Shown: in pieces, positions 10,926 through 25,130 of the stretch
Position numbering within the stretch: the first letter of the stretch is position 1
Layout: every line of letters begins with the position of its first letter
Origin: Calliopsis andreniformis
Lineage: Eukaryota > Arthropoda > Insecta > Hymenoptera > Andrenidae
Assembly (NCBI RefSeq): GCF_051401765.1
Contig: NC_135071.1
Location: forward strand, 8,906,961-8,970,960
Length of the DNA: 64,000 nt
Direction: 5' to 3'
Notes under the pieces: generated by a model
What the model was told of the DNA's origin: nothing
The model's database searches: none
Seen by the model: the letters and a program-made list of their open reading frames with translations, nothing else
Position numbers and translations under genes: made by a program

Positions 10926-13915
10926 TTGCATCCTCGATGCACCGATTTTTAGTAGAATATCACTTTCTTCTGACTCCTATTTTAATATGGTGCTGAAATA
11001 GTGATCTTGGAGAGTGAGCGCGAGGTTTGTTTATGTGGTCGATGTCTGGTGGGATGGTGGCTTCTGTGAGAACGCTTCCTTATTCTTTCGCGCAGCGGAA
11101 GTGGTGATTACTGTGAAGTTATTCTGCGGAATGTGGTTCTGCATCGAATCACCGTTGGAATTTTTACTTCAAACACTTGGCAAACGAAGTTATTTTCGAT
11201 TGCACCTGGTTCCTCGAGGGTAAACGTGTGATTTGTCCGATTGTGAGTTAATTATTCCAGTTGTGAATTGGAGATATTATGTTTTGAACTTTACCGTTAA
11301 TGTTGCTTCAGTTTTACTGTGCACGTGTTTCCAAGATTTGTTATTGGGACTGTTTTCGTTGAGAGTGTGAAGAATAAATGTGTAAGCTTTCAGTAGAAAC
11401 AGTAAACGATTAGCGAATCTATGTGACTTTGAATGACGAGAGTTCGTTAACAGGAGATACGGTTTTCTGCTAAAAATAACGGAGACGTTCGTCGGTACAT
11501 TGGAATCCCACGGCGCACAATTTTAGATCTAGCAAACTCGATCGTTGTCCTCCCAGTGTGTTTCAATATTTATCGCATTTTATCGCTTCCATTCATCTAT
11601 ATTACAAACGTATTATCTGATAAACATAGCTGAATGTTTATTTGCTGTTGATACCGCTGATAGTGATTACATTGTAACAGTTACTTCGTTCGATGTGTTC
11701 AAATAATGTGTAAAACAATAATAGTAACTTTCGATCACATAATTGAAAACTAATAACGTTTACTGATAAGACATGATTAGCATTATACGTAATTTTTGTA
11801 ACTGCTTTATGCAATTTTGTTATTTCAATAAAATTATATTTTATTATAAATGAAATGGTATTTCTTTAACGATTATATCAAAGATTGTTTTATTTCCAAA
11901 GTAATGATAGTATGAAATATGTAGGATCAGTTGAAGATTGAAGTTGGTTATTATTGATAAATGTTTCCACAAAAAAAGAAATTATGTTAATTCACAATTG
12001 AAGTTAATTATTTCCACTCTGGATACTGTGTGATATTAAATATTCATTTAATATTTATAGAACAAGTCTAAATAAATGATTAATAAATTGGCGCGAAGTT
12101 TCAATAGTATAAAACACATAAAGGGAAGAAATGTACGAATTATAAATTCCTGTTTAATCACATGAATTTTGTTGTCTACGATGAACACAAAGTAACCGTT
12201 TATTCAGATAATGATTACCTTTATTGCAAATACTACTTAAGTAATATCTTTTCTTATTAAAGAATTCTTTATTCTTATTAAATTTGTTATTCTTATAATA
12301 ACGCTTTATTCTTATTGTCAAAGAATATTATGATAAATTCTTTTAGTATTAAATATTGACGAATTAACTGTCTAGCTATACCTAATATCTTTTAAAATAA
12401 ATAAATAAAATTTATCTATGACTAGAATAACGACACATAGATATTTACAAAATCACAAAATATTCATCGAAACGAACAAGTACCTAAGTGTATATTTTCT
12501 AATACAAAGTGAATTTAAAAAGCAAACATTTATGACAAATAAATTGCATACCATGCATTCTCCATTATTATAGAAATGAAATAGAAACGTTTTACTTCTA
12601 AGGTTTACAACACCTTCAAAAAGAAAACCTGCCGAGTAGAATGCACTCAAATAGTAGAAAGCCATCAAGTACTTTCTATAACGTATAAAAACATTTTTAT
12701 TTTACAACCAAAAGAAATACCTACGTTTTCAAACTCACAGTTACTAATAATCTGTTTATTTATTATCTATTTATTCTAATTACTATCTATTACTATCTAT
12801 TTATTTATTAATATTAAGGAGACTTCTAAAAAAGAACTAAAGATTACTAAAACTTCTTTAGTTTTTCTAAATGAAAAAAATTAAGTTGTTGAAACAATTA
12901 GATAAACACAGCAATTATTCAAATATTTTCAACTCACGTATTTCATTTACTTTAGTCTTCATTATTGTACATCAATTGAGTTTAAATCAAATTATTGAAA
13001 TTCGATAACATAATTTATGCAAAAGTTTGCAAATGTTTCCTTCCACTTACAATTCTAACCAGTTCCTACGTTTAAAATAACTTCATTTGCTTTGTGTTTT
13101 GCTCCTGTTCGTCAATCACAATTTAAATCGAATCACGAAAATTCACGCAAAAAGAGATTAACATAATTTATACAGCAAATACTTTGCTGCACTTCTCAGT
13201 TCATCTTGATGAATCCAAAGTTTGCCTCATAAATTTGCAACCACTTCCTCTTCTCGTATCTACTTCTCTAACAAATTTCCATGTTCAAAACTATCCGAAG
13301 AATAGGAAAATTGAAAAATCATGCACTCGTTTTAATACCCATAGAAGATATTGGTCCTTCGGTTACTGTGTCATTTCAGGTGAGGTCAGCAGATTAGCTC
13401 CGTTGACTGGAGTTAACAGAAGGTTCGTCCCTCGTTCACGAGTTCACAGAATTCATTCATTCCATATGTACAGATATAATCCTCGTGCGGTGTACATACG
13501 TGCGTGTACGTGCATGCATGCCGTTTGTCTGGAATTAACACTTCGACATGGACGCGCGCGGATCGGCTTAGGGATCAGGCCAGAAATTCAAATTCCGCTC
13601 TGACTTCGAGCAGTGACGACGCAAACTCCGATTGCTGAGCCAAGGCTTCTCGACTGTGCAATTTTCCGCAATAAATTTCACTCATTGCCATTTTCACGAT
13701 ATACACTGATACGTTCGCTGGGTCTCAGTTACAATAAGCAGTATTTAAATCTCAGTATTTAAAAATTCAAAATTTGAGTGCCACTGTGTAATTGAAAGGG
13801 AAACGAAATAATTTTGAGACCTGCAAGTAATATGTTTGATGAAACAATGTACAATTGAATTTGAAATGGTTTGTTCGCTGGATCTTATAAAGAAACATTT
13901 TTTTTCTGTTTGCAG
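10926..13915. other. Probable first intron of the CYRI gene
   Basis: No recognised coding exon. AT-rich, with CTATTTATTA-type simple repeats near 12,755-12,815 and a somewhat GC-richer patch at 13,370-13,650 that could be an alternative leader. Assignment as intron depends on the leader proposed near 10.8 kb. Confidence 0.35.
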
Positions 13916-13959
13916 ATGTCTTTCATGTTGTAAGATTTCAGAGGAAGCTTCAGACGAAG

Positions 13960-16900
13960 ATGGGCAAGCTTTTGAGTCTCCTGGCTCGAGACGAGTCTAC
14001 CTGTTGCACCCCACAAAAATATGACGTCTTTCTGGATTTCGAAAGTAAGTTTAAAGAGTCGAAAGAGCTCCCCATGCAAGTGCGTTTTTCGCACGTTAGC
14101 TAAGCTTTTCTTTTGAGATTAAATGTCTGTCGAGAAGAATATTTTAAGGCGCGAGACCCTTCATGTGTATGCAAATTTATGCAGAAAGGCATTCTCGAAT
14201 AATAACGGAGGCGTTTTATCGAATTTTAGACGCACAACCTTCTGACATAGAACGGGAGACCTTTGAGGCGGTGCAAAGAGTTCTGAAAAATTCAGAATCC
14301 ATCTTAGAGGAGATTCAGTGTTACAAAGGAGCCGGGAAAGAAATCAGAGAAGCGATTTCGGCGCCGACGGAGGAGTGTCAACGAAAAGCCTATCTGACCG
14401 TTGCCCCTCTTGTCGCGAAGTTGAAAAGATTCTATGAATTTTCATTAGAACTGGGTGAGTGTTACGCATTAACGTCTGTAGTAGTTTCACACGTGTATAG
14501 AAGAACCTCTATCACCTGAATTTTTTTACTTGAATGCTCTCTTGAATAAGGCATGACTGAAAAAAAATTACTATTTGTGATCAAATTTGTTTCACGTTTG
14601 CTAAAATTCATGATATCTAAAATAAACTGTATTGAACAGTTTCATATTACATTAATGGTGTGTGTAATTTAATAAGTACACTAGAAGACAGAGTTGGGCA
14701 TTATTTAAATAAATTATTACTGAAAAAGTGTTATTCCAAAAATGTTCATAATTTCTTCTTAATGTATTTCTATTAGATACTTAAGATGATAGAGGTTCCT
14801 GTTTTCCTGACTTTCTGTAGTTGTATATCTCTTATGTCATCCTATCCCCCTAATTATACTTTAATTAAAATTCATTACTTCACATATTAAATATTTCCTC
14901 TGAAATATCTCAAATCTGGCTTTATTAAATTTTGAGCAAATTTTATTTAAAATAGCAATACAAAAATAGTAATTATCGGAATTATCTATAATAACGTTCC
15001 AAATTAATATCAATGTAAGTTTTAATTTAAAGGGACAATAATTACAATACAATGAAAATAATTACATTGATTAATTATACAGAGTAGTAGATATGTCACT
15101 TTCTCATTATCAGAATCTAATTATTCTCAAAATTATACTACAATTAAAGTAATTTAATATCTCAAGATAATTGTAAAATAAAAAACTTATTATTATATTA
15201 TATATTAAGCACAAATAAAGTAAAGCAATTCCTTTAATAAACAAAAGAAAATGCAAAATATACTGACATATTTTTTAAAATATTTATGGTACTGTTATTA
15301 CTAAATTGTAGAGGTTTAATTACACCTACATCAATTCCACGTAAAATCATAGTTGTGTTTAGACAATTGGGGCTTACAACAAGCGCAGTTTCATATTCCC
15401 GGAATAGAGCTTTCACGTTTTCAAACAGAACCGTCTGAGTCGTCTACCTTCAATTACGGTGTCATTCACTAGTGCCAAATAAAAATGTAGGAACATAAAC
15501 GTCTGTATTGGCTCGGCAACGGACTGCCAGGATTATTGTTCAGCTTGAATATTCCCATACACGTAGTGATTGAAAATCCAATATCGTCACACCGACGCGA
15601 GCGAAACTTTTAACCGTTTAGAAACTTCATAGGCGGTTATTGCTTTTATTTTAAACAACGTGAAAGCCATCGAAGCGAAGTGAAAATGTTGGCTTATACA
15701 ACAGAGATTCTGATTAAACTACGAAGCAGTTTAGTAAAAGAATATTTCAGTAAACATATTTTTCTGAGTCGCGTCACGTCTGAAGCAAGTGTATAGATAT
15801 TTCTTATTATTCCTACAAAGACTAATATACTAGCAATACTGTTATTGTTCCATTGATTGCGAAAATGAGAAGAAACAAGAAAGCAAAGAACTTTCAACTA
15901 AAGGCAACTAACCTATTTGTTATTTTTTTAAAATTTCAGAAAGGGTGGTACCAAAGATCCTAGGTCAACTATGCTCAGGGAACCTCTCCCCGACTCAACA
16001 CCTCGAGACACAGCAAGCCTTGGTAAAACAACTGGCAGAGATATTGGAGTTTGTGTTGAAGTTCGATGAACACAAGATGAAAACACCCGCCATTCAGAAC
16101 GATTTTAGTTACTATCGAAGGACTCTGACCAGGGCATCCCTGGCGAGGCAAGATACAGCCGAGAAGGACCTCGTGGTCGGAAATGAGCTTGCCAACCGAA
16201 TGTCCTTGTTCTACGCCCACGCGACACCCATGCTTCGCGTTCTGAGTCACGCGACCATTACTTTCTTGATGGACGTAAGTGGTATCGCTTCTCTTCTCTG
16301 TACATAGTCTCCTATCTTTTCACTATTGGCGGCAGTTATTGATCAGACAGGACGACAACCCGTGCTGATCCAAAGAAATCCTCTCTATATCTGTTCCCTC
16401 ACCTGAATCTTAAATGTGTGCTTCTTTAAAGAACGGTTCATTGACCGTGCATTTCCTTTTATGCTCACGTTTTCATTCGATTATTCGATTAAAGCTTTTT
16501 TAATGTTTTGAAATATTATATGAAGACTACAGGGAAAGAAAATGATGAATTTTTTTAATTTTTTTTATTATCGTATCAATAGTTGTTTCAGAAATTAAGG
16601 ATTTTTCTCGAGATAAATGGTTCATTGAAATTAAAATTATTACATGCTAGTATGTTCGAAAATTAATTTATAATTAAATATTTTTTAATATCTTCTCTTG
16701 TAAAATATGTTCTAGTTTTATATATAGTACAGATGAATTTATTATTCAAGTTTGCTGAACTTCTGCAAGTGCATACGAATTAAATCACAAAAGATAAAAG
16801 AGAATTTAAAAGCCCTTAGGGGGTACCCAGCCGCAAATTCAACTCGTTTCCGCATTATCGATCGAACGACATTGACTTCAAGTCTACTTTTCATCTATAC

Positions 16901-19900
16901 ACATACATATACGTATGTACATGTATTGTTCGGCTTTACATTCTACATAATAGGCATCCTGCTTTATATTCTGCATCGCGGCTAACAATTGATTCTGCTA
17001 AAAATATTTATCTTCAAAAGAGAAGTATCGGTGAAGTATTGGCAATGAAACAATTCGATAGAAGTAACGAAGGCGCACTGAAGCGTAAAATTAAAAGCTA
17101 TTGTGTGAAATGATTCAGGGTACAACAATTCTCGGAACATTTACCAGTCTAATAGATAGCGGATCCGTTTAAATTGTGCAGATGCTATTTTAATTGGCAC
17201 GGTAAAGGAAGTCGTTCATCGCTGTATGATTACCGAATAAGGGTTCACAGGTTAAAGCCATGCCAGAACAGAATAAGTCGTTTTTTTATCTACTTTAAAT
17301 TGAACTGTATAGAGTAAGTTCTTTGACTATAAAATTGACATATTTTTTACGATATTAACGCAAAAAAAATGTAATTCTGAAATTTTAAATCATTTTTTAA
17401 TATTTCATGCAATTTTATCCTACTATATCTTTTTTACTTAAAATCTACCTTAAGAGATTCTATAGTAAAGTGGCACAACAACTCTGTTAGAACAACTACA
17501 TTTGATACGCATAACATTAAATTATATTAATATCCGTCGGTATGAATAGTTTTTAAATAGTAAATGTATTTAAAATTCAACGGAATGTTCGTGTAGAAAT
17601 TATTAATTTTATTTTACAGAATTCGATAGGTCAACAATTGTGTTTGTATTACTCATACGTAATTTCATATTATTTTTATTAAATTCCTAAAATCTTCCTA
17701 GTTCATGTAATGGACGTATTATGGCGCTATAGTTTAAGCACTTATTTAATTTACCACTATTTCCTTCTTAAATTATATGCTGAAATACTCATTAGATTAT
17801 GTCATACTTTTGATTACATGGGGCACATTATGCACTTATTTCAGAACGAAGACGTAGCACGCGAAAATATCACGGAAACGCTTGGTACTATGGCCAAGGT
17901 TTGCCTCCGTATGTTAGAAAATCCGTAAGTATATTAGTAATCTTATAAATAGAAACATCTAAATATATTTAAAAACTGAAAAAATGCTGCTTATAATTTA
18001 ACCTGAAATGTATCTATAATTTCTTTTTTCAGTAATCTGTTGGCGCAATTCCAACGCGAGGAGACTCAACTCTTTGTGTTAAGAGTGATGGTGGGATTAG
18101 TGATCCTTTATGATCACGTTCATCCCCAAGGTGCCTTTGTTAAAGGTTCGAATGTCGATGTAAGTACGAATTATTAAATGAAATATTAAATTACAGTTGC
18201 TTTATAATTGCTATACAATTTATGAAAACAGCTCATTTTGAGTATTTCCATATTTATCAAGGTTTTGAAATCGATTTACATAATGATGGTTCACATTTAT
18301 TTCGTAAGATGAAATCAAAAACGTATTCACTCTAAATAATTTAAAAATTATTACTCTATAATTACCTTATAGCATTACATTGGTGACATACCTATGATTG
18401 TAATATATAATTTTATATTTTATAGTATATAATTCTCACTCATATTTTAAAGGGTGGTAGGAGAGTACCCATACGATTTTCTGCCATTGATTTTAGCTAT
18501 GCATTTGTTATATTAGGACTCAAGTTATTAATCTCCTAAATATGCAATCTTTATTGACTTTTACGGACACTACATCTCTCACACCTTGATTTCTGTTAGA
18601 TTTCTGTTTTACACTTTCTATGTTTCATTACTCTAGGTTATGTTTGTCTATCTTATTTGACTTCGTATACTTCTTGTTTTCTCCCTGTTGAAAATTGCAT
18701 ATTCACATTTCCAATCTAAGAGATAAGCAAGACCAAAAACAAAAATTTAAGATCAAAAGAAAATGAAAAATATTGATAAATAAACCGGAGCAAAACAAAA
18801 ACGAAAGTTAAACAAACTCCTTTCATCTCTTAAAATATAGAAAAATACAATATTTACACTCTACAGGGTGTTTTCAAACATTTGAGACATTTTTGGATGG
18901 TACTATTTCATATTGTGTACAGTGTGATACTTTCTTTAAGACATATCACCCTGTGCCACTCATTTAAACGGCTGGAGCATCTCTGGGCCATACACATATG
19001 CATAAGACTATATGGGGCATGCATTGGGTATGCATACTTCCAATGGGAGGCTAATAAAACCAACATCAGAGTATGGATATATATCTCTGTCTCTTTTCGT
19101 CATATTTCTGACGCAAGCGTATTACGCTCCAGGGAACATAAAAGAGATGAAGCTATATGCTTCCCAATATTTCCATCCTTCTATCTTAGCCTCAGCACGC
19201 AGTTCCGATGTCCCATATAGTCTTATACAGCGGTGCTGATGTATCGATTTAAAATTCTCCCGGATTTATGGTCCGTTTCTATCCCCACCAATTTTTAGAA
19301 CTAGCATCCCCAAGTGACAGACGACAAAGCAAGGAACCCATAATGAGCCTCAATGACCTCGCTACTCCCTATCGGGTATCTGTGTCTCATTTGTACTCAG
19401 TATTTTTCACTCTATCTTCACACCCGCCCCGATGAAAGCGAGCTCGAGAAAGAAACTTTCGAGTATTCCTAGAACTAAGACCACCCTTAATAATGATCCA
19501 GATATGGTCCCGACCTATGGACCGTTAATCCAGTACCACTGTACATGCTCTGGGCCTAGTAGATCCTTAAATAGAAGATAACACACCGTGGAAATAAGAA
19601 ATGGGCCACCGTTTTATACAATACAAAATAGCATGTACAGTGGTTCCGCGTTAGTTAGCCATGATTCGGAACCAGATCTGGCCAACTATCTCGATAGGTC
19701 TACTTCCAGAAATTCCCGAATGTTTTCCTTCTCCGAGTCGTTCGTCTCAGAATGAATAAATAGATAGAGTAATAAAGAATGAGTGTAAGTGAGATATCGA
19801 TATACAACATGAGTAAAAGGTCTCGTTTGGGGAGGTCACGCTTATTTACTTTAAATTCGTCAAGCTGTAAACACCTGACGAAGTTACTTCCAAGAAGTGG

Positions 19901-20482
19901 TGGGGATAGCGAACTATCTCTCGGGAAAATTTTGGTCAACTAATTCGGAGCCACTGTACCTAAAAAACTATGCGTTTTTGAGTGTATGTGCATTTTAAAT
20001 TTTTTCATTAGCTTTGTGTCTAGAGCCTATCCTCCAAAGTGTTTCACGTTTTTCCTATTTTTTTATTGGATTTGAATCACTGTTTCACACAACACAAAAT
20101 CGCTTATAACTAAAAAACTAAGCATTTCCGGACATATGTTCAAATGAACTTTTTCATTGTCTATGTACATAGAACCTATGCTCCAAAAACATTCTACATG
20201 TTTAGAAACACCCTGTACATACAGTTTCTATAAACTTCGTAACACCTGTAAACCAAAAGTGTTGGTTTCGACATTGGCCTTTCACGAACCCACAATTTCA
20301 TCCTTCATTCTATAAATCCTATTAAAGAAACACCACCTAAACAGGTTAAAGGCTGTGTGAAACTACTAAAGGATCAACCACCCTGCAAGAGTGAGGGACT
20401 ACTGAACGCTCTTCGTTATACCACCAAACACCTGAACGAGGAGAACACACCGAAGAACATTAAGAACCTCTTAGCGGCATGA
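13960..20482 (+). CDS. CYRI: CYFIP-related Rac1 interactor (CYRI / FAM49 family)
   Basis: Six coding exons: 13,960-14,044; 14,230-14,454; 15,940-16,274; 17,845-17,924; 18,033-18,159; 20,345-20,482. They give 329 aa, against 324 in human CYRI-B. The family binds active Rac1 and antagonises the Scar/WAVE complex at the cell edge. The start MGKLLSLL keeps Gly2 and the hydrophobic residues of the family's myristoylated N-terminus. The Rac1-binding arginine pair lies in DFSYYRRTL (R163/R164 here, R160/R161 in human). Other family blocks are [49 protein letters not shown] and [13 protein letters not shown]. All introns are GT-AG and every join keeps frame. The leader right after the acceptor at 13,915 holds a five-codon upstream ORF (ATG at 13,916). 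Intron 5 carries a 1.35-kb transposon-derived insertion. Very secure as family; exon 1 is supported by length and Gly2. Confidence 0.95.
16275..17844 (+). other. CYRI intron 3
   Basis: AT-rich intron with GTAAGT donor and TTTCAG acceptor. Short ORFs only; nothing else recognised. Confidence 0.7.
18864..20215. mobile_element. Transposon-derived composite insertion in CYRI intron 5
   Basis: The left end reads CAGGGTGTTTTCAAACAT and the reverse complement of the right end CAGGGTGTTTCTAAACAT. Both are flanked by TA. Inside are a further TA-flanked inverted-repeat element (19,638-19,956), a matched pair TAAGACTATATGGGG (about 19,005) and CCCATATAGTCTTA (about 19,212), and two diverged direct repeats of about 150 bp each beginning TAAAAAACTA at 19,961 and 20,111. 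No intact transposase frame. It looks like a cluster of nested or decayed Tc1/mariner-like material. Confidence 0.65.
19638..19956. mobile_element. Nested Tc1/mariner-like MITE
   Basis: The left end CAGTGGTTCCGCGTTAGTTA and the reverse complement of the right end CAGTGGCTCCGAATTAGTTG match in 15 of 20 positions. TA lies on both sides (19,636-19,637 and 19,957-19,958). Just outside, CCACTGTACATGC at 19,537 mirrors GCATGTACAGTGG at 19,631, suggesting a second related end. Confidence 0.75.
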
Positions 20483-23400
20483 TTACCGAAACAGCGCGGT
20501 TGCTGTATCAGAAGCTGAGATAGCTGGCCGCTGATCTTCCAGAACCCCAAGAAGCTGTCTTTTTCGTGGCGCCGCGAAGGATGCCGAAGAAGATAATCCT
20601 CACGTAACCACGTGACCCAAGCAATCTCCTATTCTTTCATCGTGGCTGGGTGGTGGACCATAAAAAACGTGTCTTTCGTACCGAGTCTAAAGCTGCCCGA
20701 TAACTGCCGACTTCTACAAACCTTTGACGAAACGAAAGGTAGGGAAAAATCGTAGGAAGAGAAGCGGGACGACTGATCATCGGAGGAATTGCTGAGCTCG
20801 TTCGTCGCGATGCCTTTTATTACTGTCAAGAATACGAGCGTTCAGGAATTATCACAATATTGCTACCCTTACCACTTCCATTACTAACGATTATTACTAT
20901 TATTAATATTATTATATGATTATTATTATGATTATTACTGACATTACGATTCGTCGATGTTTGTTCGAGTTATTGTCATTGAAATATTACTGTCCTGACT
21001 AACGTCACTCTTACAAGAACATGATTGTTCTATTGAGCGGGGATCGAGTTAATTAGAGCATATCAGTAGCGTATTTAGAGTAACTTCGATTGCGAACTGA
21101 ATTCGCGAGTGTTACGATGAGAGGTTTAACAACGTTGTAGATATTGTGCAAATCTTTAAGCTATTGTTTTGTTTGTTGAACAGTTGTAATCGGGCGGAGG
21201 GATAACTAGGAAAAGTTGTTATGTAAATTGGGGAATTGGATATTGGCCAGAGTTGAGAATCGGAAACGTTTAACGAGACTTTGTTTTGTTTTGTCAGTAA
21301 CAATGAACTTTAACAATTCGCTTCGTTACTATTTGTGAAAGAACTTATCACCCTTGTTTTTAAACGAAGTAGCTTTTGCCTGACAGAGAATCGAGAACCA
21401 AAGATACAGTTGCTTTTATTATGCATTTATTATTGCAGTATTTTCAGTAAGGACGTTATTTATCGAGGAAGGTTGTCGTGTGACGTAATACAGTTCACTG
21501 AAATTATCACCAGTGTCTTCGTAACGAGAAAATCGCGATGAGTGAAGAATTTAACTCCTGGCATCCACGTCGTACACTCTTTTTCTAAGTGCACATTTAA
21601 GGATTCTAACCGTACGAGACCGATTTACAGTGTAGACTTTCTTGCATCAAGAATTGTACTATTTGTACCCGATATTATATTATAACATCGCATTATAATT
21701 AAGGGGTCCGTTGCAAAAGCTGTCTTCACTGTTATTAACAAATTTTTGTTGATAATTTACAGATATTTGTTAAATTATCGATGCAAAAATTAATCGTTTA
21801 AATGACGGTATACCTGTTATTAAATAGTACCTACATTTGCTTCCAAAGATGCAAAGTTTGCTTAATATGTGATAATCACTGCCCATGATGAGGTATATAT
21901 CTAAGTGTAAAATTATTGTCATTTCGAATTCCATGATTACAGAATGAAGGAAAAGGACAAGACAGCTTTTAAGAAGGAACTTCTTCCGTACTAATTGTAG
22001 TTCAAACTTTTTCAGTGATATTTATTATAATGTGACGGTTGTTGTTTCTGTGTATAATTAATTATGGATTATAGATGAATTTTTTTATCTTTACTGTGCA
22101 GTACCGATGCTTTTGATACAGTTTTATGAAACAGACTGACTATTTCGTATGACTGACACCCTTTAAAATACTTTTATCGTTTGTTTTTATTATAATACTA
22201 GGGTTGCAATACAAGTACCAAAAATTATAAAAATGGTAATTATTTCATTTTGCAATTAGTCGACATTTTCGCGTGTCTTTATAAATTTTTCAGAATACAA
22301 ATCCTTTATGGTTTAATCCTTTGTAATACGTAATGATTCATCGTGTTTTACAATAAACATAACTATTTTAGTACAGAAGTCAAAAGTATAGAATAAAGTG
22401 AATACTGAAATGCGAAAAATAATTTAAACCACAAAGGTTTAAAAATAAATTATCATGTAATATAGTTTGAAGATTTGTAAGCGACACAAGAAAATTACTT
22501 TAAGCAAAATATTCCTAAATTTTATATATTTTGATTCGCATATCCATGTATTTTTTATAATTATCACTTGTTCTTCCTACAGAAATGATTTAAGAACGAT
22601 CAATCGCAGTTTCAGTCAAAGTAGTTAAAAGAAAAATGGTGCACTCAAATGAAAATTTCAGACTTTAAATAAAGCGATAAAAAAGAAGAATGTGATCAGC
22701 GTAATTACCACGAAATATACGCTGGAAATATATTCATTTTTGTAATCGCGTAAAACAATCGAAGCTCTTGGTACGATCTGTTCGAAAAGTTCATACGAAA
22801 AACACGAAAACTTCCTAAACGAAAGTTATCATATATTGCACAATTATTCTTGTGGAATACTTCCAAATCGTAAAACCAAATAAATCCTACGTATAAGTAA
22901 GGGTACATATATGTGACAGAAAATATTTCATACGAAACTTCTTTTAATATACGAGACAAGCTGTGTTGCGCTTTTTTATCCTTCGACTGTTGTTTCAAAC
23001 AATTTGTCTGTTTTTTAAATAACAAAAATTAAAATTCATGTTGCATCGTAAATGTTTCTCCCATTTTGTACATAAGTTTACATAACTCATGATATGATAT
23101 AACATTTTTAAAATATGTCAGATTTTGTTATAGTTTAAATTAATTTCATATACATGTAATGTATTGAATTAATGATTATGTTGTTCATAGAATTTCGGTT
23201 TTTGAACGTCTTCGTGTTTAATTCAAACCTACAATTAATATTTTAAGACCACCGCGCTATACTATCTATTTACAGATACTGTTATTTGAAGAAAAGAATT
23301 GTAGAAGCCCAAAAGTTAATAAAATACATTATATAAATATTCAGTGTTCATTAAATTGAAAATTGAGTGATGAAAATTGTGAAATTTTTAACAATTTCAA

Positions 23401-25130
23401 CAAAAATAATTTAATAAGAACTTTAATAATAATAATAAAGTTCAGATTATATAACCTTGTTTAAAATGATTTGATTTTATTATAACATTTTCATTGTTAA
23501 AAATGGTTTAATATTTATTGTTTAATAGTCAGACATAACTATTGCATACAATTTAAAGGTATATTGAAAGATATATACAATTTATTGCATAACGACAAAC
23601 AGTTATATTATACATTTTTGAAAGATACACAAATTCAAGATCTACAATAATACTAACAAAAACCTGAAAAGCTTACCTTTACGATGACGTCTGTACATCG
23701 GGGTCAATCTTTGAGAATCCAAGGAATAAGAATTACAATGTGAGACCCTTAAAGCGAGGAATGTGCTATATCACCAATCTGGTACATACAAATATACTAT
23801 AATAAAAATGCAATTAAAATGAATAAAATATACAATATACTAACTATATCTTACTTCGAAAGCAGTGAGTAAATTATTTGCGAAAAATGTGATAATATAT
23901 TAAAATTAAGACTTTTGAAATATTAAGAAACGTTTGAAACAAAATTAAATACGTTTAACGCGACAAGAAATACAAGCGTCCGACTTACAATTCGTTTAGA
24001 AACAGAATGACGTCGCGCGAAATTTGAATGTACAAATATGTCTATCGAATTCAATAGTAATAACAGGAGAGTAAACTTCTATAAATCAAAACTGCCACTT
24101 CAACTTCCTGGCAACAAAGTAATTTGTGATATATTTCGATATTCGGTATTCATTAGTTCAATTATTAAGATATTGTAACGTTAAAATCATCCTCTTAAAA
24201 TATTTTAATGCAATTGTTCACCAAAGTTAATGACTCTGCGCATGCTCAGTCTTCATGAAGTATATGACACGCGCCTGCGTCGATATGTCAGTGTAAGACC
24301 GTATCATTGGTAACTGGTGCCCCGTCGAAGTCAAATGTTTTGAAAAGCATTAAAAAATAACAAATTAAGGATATTATTAGGCAATTACGTATACAATTGC
24401 TTACAAAGTTAGCAAATACATAAAGAAATAAGTTTATTATCGTATTCACAAATTGCATATTAACTCTTTACATTTCATATATTCAACATTGAAATTGATT
24501 TATTTAATGTAATCTTGGGACATAGATGTATTAAAGATACTCTATAGTTCACTGTGTTACGACGTCCAGTAATAAAATCCATTATTTCTATTTGTAAAAA
24601 AATATTAACGACAAAACTTGCTTAATACTATTTTGTTCACACATACTCGAATGTTTAGATCACCCTTTACAACACAATGATAATATTTATATTAATACTT
24701 GTTTATATTTGTTTTGAAGAACTCTTTCAACGCAACTAACGTGCATGTAGAACTATCTATTCCGCTCAATTTGTCATATTTCTAACATTTCGAATGTAAC
24801 CTGCTCCTGAACCAAGTAAATTTCTCACGATCAACAAAAAAAATGTAAGACCCTAGTGGTAAACAAAACAAAACACACGTGACTGATCAGGAGTAACAAA
24901 AGTCCCTATACCAAGTCACAGTTGCAAATCCTTTAGGTGTAATCACGTGTAATCAGTAATCGGCTCAGTTATTAAAGTAGACATTAATTATTCGCCGAAT
25001 GGTTACGTAGTTGGCTTAAAACTTCAAGAAAATCTAAAATTTATTTAATTATATTTAAAATCATACAGCAGTGCATACAGTCAAAACAATACATGAAAAT
25101 ATATTTTGCTAGAAAACAACTGTGAAATTA
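20483..25130 (+). other. CYRI 3' UTR region and spacer before TPRKB
   Basis: The first part (to about 21.6 kb) is GC-richer and plausibly the CYRI 3' UTR. AATAAA at 22,352-22,357 is one possible poly(A) signal. The rest is AT-rich with no recognised exon. A CGCATGCTCA block near 24,237 resembles an NRF-1 half site and could mark a promoter, but it is 0.9 kb upstream of the TPRKB start. Confidence 0.4.

Noticed and set aside
13184..13603. 139-codon + strand ORF before CYRI
   Set aside because: No domain, biased Cys/His/Arg composition; more likely leader or intron sequence.
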